Notes under the pieces: generated by a model | Databases searched by the model: none | Told to the model about the DNA's origin: nothing | The model's input: only the letters and a program-made list of their open reading frames with translations | Source of the DNA: Acidobacteriaceae bacterium | GTDB lineage: Bacteria; Acidobacteriota; Terriglobia; Terriglobales; Acidobacteriaceae | Direction of reading: 5' to 3' | Assembly: GCA_003167305.1 (NCBI GenBank) | Contig: PMTP01000173.1 | Span: forward strand, 13,928-24,263 | Length of the DNA: 10,336 bases | Part shown: positions 7,401 through 10,336 of the stretch, in pieces | Numbering within the stretch: position 1 is the stretch's first letter | Layout: the number at the start of each line of letters is the position of its first letter | Translations under genes and position numbers: made by a program

Positions 7401-8868
7401 TGTCGAAGCCGAGATTCTGGAAGGGCGGGTCGCAAAGCATCTCCAGCAGAGTGTCCAGAGCGACGTCCTTGAACTCTGCCGTCACCTTGCCGTTGACCGG
7501 GAGGGTGATCTCATCGGACGGCACAAGCGGCTTGGCGGGGAGAGCGGGCTGGTTTCGAGCGCCCCGGGATTTGCCGTTGGCCATACCGGCTGATCGCAGG
7601 GAGGCTGCTCCCGGAAGCGTGGGCAGCCAATGGGCCAGTGCCAGGTCGCCCGCGATCTGGCCGCCCTGGCGCATGCGAAGAACGATCGAGGTAACCAGCA
7701 ACTCCTCAGGATCAGCATGGATACGCGCATCGAGTCCAAAGCCCGTGGCGACGACGCCTGTCCCGATGTAAGAGCCGTCCTCGACGTTGAGGCTGCCATC
7801 GGCGCGAAAGCTCCCTGCCTCTCCGGCCCCGATGAGGTCGAGATGAGCAAGGCCCCGCGGCGCAAAAGGATAGCCGATAATAGGGTCGACCTGCCGCAGG
7901 TCCAGCTCGCCGGCCGCCTTGGCCTGCCAGCGGGGATGGGCAAAGTCTTCAAGGACGCCGGAAATTTCCAGAGTCCGGTCCTTGATGCCGTGGCCGCTTG
8001 CGGTCACGCGCAACGAGCGCAGGGTTGCCGTAGTGCGCGACAGCTCCAGCGTGGCTTGGAAAAATCCCTGTACCTCCGGCGGAGGCGCTTTGCCCGGATT
8101 GGAGCGACTGCCGCGCGCGAGGTTTAGATCGCGGACTCCGGCCTCGATCCGATAGAACTCCGGATTCAAGGTCGTGCCCGGCACGTAGGCCATGCGCACT
8201 GAGAGGTCGCTGGCGGCGAAGTCAAGCGGGATGTGCCGGTCCTGGAAGTCGAAGGACGCGGCGCGGTTCTCGTAATCCAGAACGCCCTGCTCGACCGCAA
8301 CGAAGTTGGCCTTCAGATCGAAGAAGCTGTCCAGCGCTGGCTTGTCCGGTTTTCTTGGCTTGCGGGGTTGCGGCTGGTTGGTTGAGCCGTCGTGGTAGAC
8401 GATCAGGTGCACATGGGGCCGGAAAATGACCAGTTCGCGCAAGGGAAAGCGCGGAATCCAGAATCCCACCTTGCTCCACGACACGCGCACCTTCTCAACC
8501 TGGGCGTAGGGCGCTTCGTCGGGAGCTTCAAGGCCGTGGATGACCACGCCGTCCACCTCGGCCTCCAGGCTGAGAAGATGCCAGTGGAAGGAGCCGATCT
8601 CGACGCGCCCGCCGGTGGCAGCCTCCAATTTGGCCACGATTTGGCGGCGGACAAAATTCTCAAAACCGAGCGAACTGGCCCAATAATAAAGGCCTGTGAG
8701 AGTAATCGCCAGCAAAACCGTTGCCGCGGCCACCGTCAAGGGAAGATGGCGCAGGAAGAAGCGGCGCAGACGGCTTGGGCGGGGAGCTTCTGGCTCTGCA
8801 GTCGGCTCCGGCGCGTCGGGCATAACGGTCTCGGCAGGAATCGGAGGCGTGGATTCAAAATCGCTCAT
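4480..8868 (-). CDS. tamB: TamB-family protein (translocation/assembly module, DUF490)
   Basis: This 1462-residue protein has a cytoplasmic N-terminal stretch rich in proline and acidic residues (1-31), then a basic patch RLRRFFLR (33-40) and one transmembrane helix at about 42-63. The long remainder is repetitive beta-rich sequence expected to form the hydrophobic-groove structure of AsmA/TamB-type proteins that spans the periplasm. The C-terminal TamB domain occupies roughly the last 330 residues, with landmarks such as LPEADVVALLALGRT, the VQKLFGAGSVKVDP segment and the terminal VVIKATRRFR. A five-glutamine run starts near residue 1350. TamB-like proteins are implicated in outer-membrane protein insertion and in phospholipid transport to the outer membrane, working with an Omp85 partner. 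That partner is encoded two genes upstream here. The start codon overlaps the stop of the preceding gene as ATGA (8868-8865), and a GGAAGGGAGG ribosome binding site precedes it. Length is in the usual TamB range. Confidence 0.93.
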   Translation of the reverse strand: MSDFESTPPIPAETVMPDAPEPTAEPEAPRPSRLRRFFLRHLPLTVAAATVLLAITLTGLYYWASSLGFENFVRRQIVAKLEAATGGRVEIGSFHWHLLSLEAEVDGVVIHGLEAPDEAPYAQVEKVRVSWSKVGFWIPRFPLRELVIFRPHVHLIVYHDGSTNQPQPRKPRKPDKPALDSFFDLKANFVAVEQGVLDYENRAASFDFQDRHIPLDFAASDLSVRMAYVPGTTLNPEFYRIEAGVRDLNLARGSRSNPGKAPPPEVQGFFQATLELSRTTATLRSLRVTASGHGIKDRTLEISGVLEDFAHPRWQAKAAGELDLRQVDPIIGYPFAPRGLAHLDLIGAGEAGSFRADGSLNVEDGSYIGTGVVATGFGLDARIHADPEELLVTSIVLRMRQGGQIAGDLALAHWLPTLPGAASLRSAGMANGKSRGARNQPALPAKPLVPSDEITLPVNGKVTAEFKDVALDTLLEMLCDPPFQNLGFDTRVNGPADALWINGDNRTLSVKALFVLSPPAQTAQGKSGVPSDRSSSLGLGMVPASGLIDATYTQRDGAVDMRKLELNTPASQLKAHGHLGAYPRTSPSAFAVEFHSSNLGEYDTVLRDLGLSRNGKTGTAALPVALTGRMDYLNGFWAGSLVDPHLSGDMKATQLAVELGAISTANSSQPQVLRLDSVEAFGRYSAARIDLAHGVLRSGNAAIDFSGSLIAASVPATHGGIAPVPSFDANSVLHLRLSAGKVGLDDLRPFTGPNLPVAGSLDAQLQLDGPLHALGGSGWVEMDKGSVFSEPVDRIRAQGTLANQTINLTSVSVSKEAGKITAAGSYNLSSHFFQLDASGSGIEVARIEALRRMGVAVTGKLGFTVKGEGTPEDPRLEAHATLPGLTLSGESLGNLELAAHTANRAVTYDLTTLLEAADFSARGQTALTGDYATQAKVEFSRLNIGALFKLAHVEGLSGESALAGTATIEGPLARPEELRGEARIQQLAVTVAGVPLQSEGSMHATLDHTLIHLDPLHVTGEETDLHIQGSLSLKDKNELDVTASGAINLKLAETLDRDLTASGNTTFQVEAHGPLMDPSLSGRIDFQDAALSLEDVPNGLSQLHGTLEFNQNRLEVKSLTAMSGGGLLSVGGYLAYQHGLFADLTATGTGIRIRYPQGVSSLADAQLHLQGQQNNLLLSGDVLITRFTVSPDLDIAALAAQTAAVETIAPLDAPSNHIRLDVHIASSPQLNFQNAYAKLAGNVDLRLRGTVASPSLLGRVSITEGSAILAGTRYELQRGDIYFTNPVRIQPSIDLNATARVEDYDITLGLHGTPQQMTVTYRSDPPLPEADVVALLALGRTGNQQRLYTQQQQQALANPTTDALLGGALNATVSSRVQKLFGAGSVKVDPNYLGALGNSTSRIIVEEQLGSNVTLTYATNVNTTAQQLVQAEIAINRHVSLQLARDESGVFSVVIKATRRFR

Positions 8869-9656
8869 GAGCCTCCCTTCCCTGCTCCATCCGGGGCTTC
8901 AGGAGCTTCGAGCGATGGGTCGAGCACTTCCACGTCCCCCTGCTTGCGCAGGTTCTTGAGCCAGTCGCCGAAGAGCGCGTTCACCTGCCGCTGCAGCAGA
9001 ATCTCCTGAATGCGCGGGGCCACTTCGGCCAGCGGCGGAATCGCTTCGCCCGGAGCATACTGCGGCAGCAGCGTTTCGCGGTAGTAGGTTTCGATCTCCT
9101 CGGGGGCAATGCGAATTCCCTGCCGGAAGCGCTCTTCGATGAAGCGCAGAATCTGGATCCGGCGGCGCAGATAGGTTTGGACCCTCTCCGATGTCAGCCC
9201 GCGCGCGGCCAAAAAGGCCTTCCATCCCTCCTCCGAGGCGCAGTTGAGGTGAACGCAGGCGGGCACTTGCTTGCGAATCTCTGCCAGACGGGCATCGACC
9301 TCAGCCTGCGAGGGCTCCATGGCCAGCGCATCCTCCTGGCGGACCTGTTGCTGAATGAGCGCACGGCTAATCAACTGCTCCAGCGCGCGCTGCCGGGTGA
9401 GCACGCCGAGTCCAGTCCTTCCGGGGTCCAGCACCGACAGCCGCACCTCCTCGTCCACGTCGCTGGCCAGGATGGCCTGGTTGTTGACTACTGCCACCAC
9501 GCGGTCGAGCACCACGGTGTTGGCGGGAGGCGGCGGCTGAGATGGGCTTTGCGCCAGACCCGATATGGCTCCCAGGGCAGCCAGGCATACCACCATCGCG
9601 CCCACGCAGGTGGGTCCGGGCTTGCTCTTGAGCCGGATTGTAGGCCGCTTGCTCAT
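8865..9656 (-). CDS. SurA N-domain periplasmic chaperone without a parvulin domain
   Basis: This 263-residue protein has a signal peptide with a basic n-region, a hydrophobic core at about 17-34 and a likely cleavage after SGLA (Ala35). A proline-rich linker leads into the SurA-type motif DRVVAVVNNQAILASDVDEE (51-70). Helical segments follow, ending with the swapped helix EVAPRIQEILLQRQVNALFGDWLKNLR (about 211-237) and DVEVLDP. SurA of E. coli is about 430 residues with two parvulin domains; here there is no room for one and none is seen, so it is probably a chaperone without prolyl isomerase activity. The predicted role is holding unfolded outer-membrane proteins in the periplasm. Two cysteines, Cys134 and Cys139, lie in what looks like a short insertion and could form a disulfide. 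The ATG at 9656-9654 overlaps the upstream TGA by one base and has a GGGAGAG ribosome binding site (9671-9665). The frame remains open upstream to 9947, but that part overlaps the Omp85 gene. Confidence 0.85.
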   Translation of the reverse strand: MSKRPTIRLKSKPGPTCVGAMVVCLAALGAISGLAQSPSQPPPPANTVVLDRVVAVVNNQAILASDVDEEVRLSVLDPGRTGLGVLTRQRALEQLISRALIQQQVRQEDALAMEPSQAEVDARLAEIRKQVPACVHLNCASEEGWKAFLAARGLTSERVQTYLRRRIQILRFIEERFRQGIRIAPEEIETYYRETLLPQYAPGEAIPPLAEVAPRIQEILLQRQVNALFGDWLKNLRKQGDVEVLDPSLEAPEAPDGAGKGGS

Positions 9657-10336
9657 CAGAAGCTCTCTCCCAGGCTGAAAAAGAAGTTGAAGTGCGTGCC
9701 CTCGCCCACATGTGGATCTGATCCGGGTTGCGTAAGCGAGTAGTTGTAATTCACCGGAAAAATGGGCGGATTCAGGTTGTAGCTGAAATCGAACCGGATG
9801 GGTCCGACCGGCGTATGGTAGCGCAAACCCAGCCCCGGCGCATGGGAGAAGTAGTTGAAGCTGCACGTACCTTGCTGGCCTGTAGAGGTTGTTGGGCCGG
9901 CAGGAAGATAACTCTTGGCGTTTCCGACTGTGGCTAAATCCTTGCAAGTATCGCGCTCCGGCTGGCGCACTCGCAAAGCGCTGGCCCAGGCATCTCCGGC
10001 GTTGGTGAAGACGTTTCCCATATCGTGGAAAAGCACGAAGCTGACCGTGTTGCCGATCCAGGGCAGCGTGGCCGGTGGCAGGCGCAACTCGGTGCTGTTG
10101 ATCAGCGCGCCCGCCCCGCCGATGGGATAACCCGTCTCCGGATCGCGCGGCCCGGCCGAGTTCGAGCCGAAGCCCCGCAGCGAGGTGGCCCCGCCGGCAT
10201 AAAGCCGCTCGGGCAGCGGAATCAGCTCGTCTTCGAGCTTGCCAAAGGACCGCTCCTGGCCGTAGCGTGTGTTGCGGGCCAGCACGATCCGTCTCTTGTC
10301 GAACTGGTAATAACTCGAATTCGACAGGTCGAGGCG
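9656..10336 (-). CDS. Omp85-superfamily outer-membrane protein (BamA/TamA-type), C-terminal barrel fragment
   Basis: The last 226 codons are visible; the gene continues rightward beyond the window with an open frame to the edge. The sequence is beta-barrel in character and ends in phenylalanine (SLGESF), as is usual for outer-membrane barrels. The Omp85 signature around residues 43-67 of the fragment reads LPERLYAGGATSLRGFG followed by SNSAGPRD; the LRGF tetrad corresponds to the conserved (V/I)RG(F/Y) motif. Further landmarks are ELRLP, FVLFHDMGNVF, the GLGLRYHTPVGPIRFDFSYN hairpin and the final strand HFNFFFSLGESF. A loop carries two cysteines 27 residues apart (fragment positions 131 and 158). 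Such proteins insert barrels into the outer membrane. Whether this is the general BamA or a TamA-like partner of the downstream TamB cannot be decided without the POTRA region. It overlaps the SurA-like gene by one base (TGATG). Confidence 0.9.
   Translation of the reverse strand, partial: RLDLSNSSYYQFDKRRIVLARNTRYGQERSFGKLEDELIPLPERLYAGGATSLRGFGSNSAGPRDPETGYPIGGAGALINSTELRLPPATLPWIGNTVSFVLFHDMGNVFTNAGDAWASALRVRQPERDTCKDLATVGNAKSYLPAGPTTSTGQQGTCSFNYFSHAPGLGLRYHTPVGPIRFDFSYNLNPPIFPVNYNYSLTQPGSDPHVGEGTHFNFFFSLGESF

Noticed and set aside
5653..7593. Several 200-300-codon open frames inside tamB (5653-6384 plus, 6518-7435 minus, 6934-7593 plus)
   Set aside because: All are off-frame readings of a continuous 1462-codon gene whose product is a recognisable TamB from end to end.
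9657..9947. 97-codon N-terminal extension of the SurA-like protein
   Set aside because: It overlaps the Omp85 coding sequence, has no protein character, and the internal ATG at 9656 gives a proper signal peptide, ribosome binding site and stop-start overlap.

Overview
The window is GC-rich bacterial chromosome, most likely from a member of Acidobacteriota (Terriglobia-like). This is inferred from the protein sequences, from the Omp85 / SurA-like / TamB gene order of a Gram-negative envelope, and from short hairpin-type intergenic repeats of a kind I associate with that phylum. No tRNA, rRNA, CRISPR, insertion sequence or prophage gene was seen.

Layout: (1) 1-107, minus strand: the first 35 codons of glutamate synthase large subunit (gltB), running off the left edge. 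Its likely leader contains a strong hairpin (146-194) and a candidate -10 element (264-269). (2) 307-630: a gene-free stretch packed with inverted repeats, downstream of a leftward oligopeptidase B gene (662-2800). (3) 2801-2943: a divergent intergenic region carrying a 61-bp hairpin element. (4) 2944-4379, plus strand: a two-gene unit encoding a secreted TPM-domain (YgcG-like) protein and a LemA-family protein. (5) 4380-4479: a convergent gap holding a second, inverted copy of the 61-bp hairpin element and a heptanucleotide tandem repeat that runs into the stop codon of the next gene. (6) 4480-10336, minus strand: a tightly overlapped envelope operon. In transcription order it holds the C-terminal barrel of an Omp85 (BamA/TamA-type) protein, a SurA-N-type periplasmic chaperone without a parvulin domain, and a 1462-residue TamB. 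Stop and start codons overlap by 1 nt and 4 nt at the two junctions.

Functionally, the right half is an outer-membrane biogenesis operon: a barrel insertase, a chaperone for unfolded outer-membrane proteins, and a long inner-membrane-anchored TamB that spans the periplasm. The middle is a TPM/LemA membrane pair. The left side is metabolic (nitrogen assimilation, peptide degradation). The most notable non-coding signal is the 61-bp hairpin element. Its two copies differ at three stem base pairs by matched changes on both arms, so base-pairing appears to have been conserved. They bracket the TPM/LemA unit in opposite orientation. I see no clear evidence of a new defence or mobile system; the genes are recognisable families and the unexplained material is intergenic.
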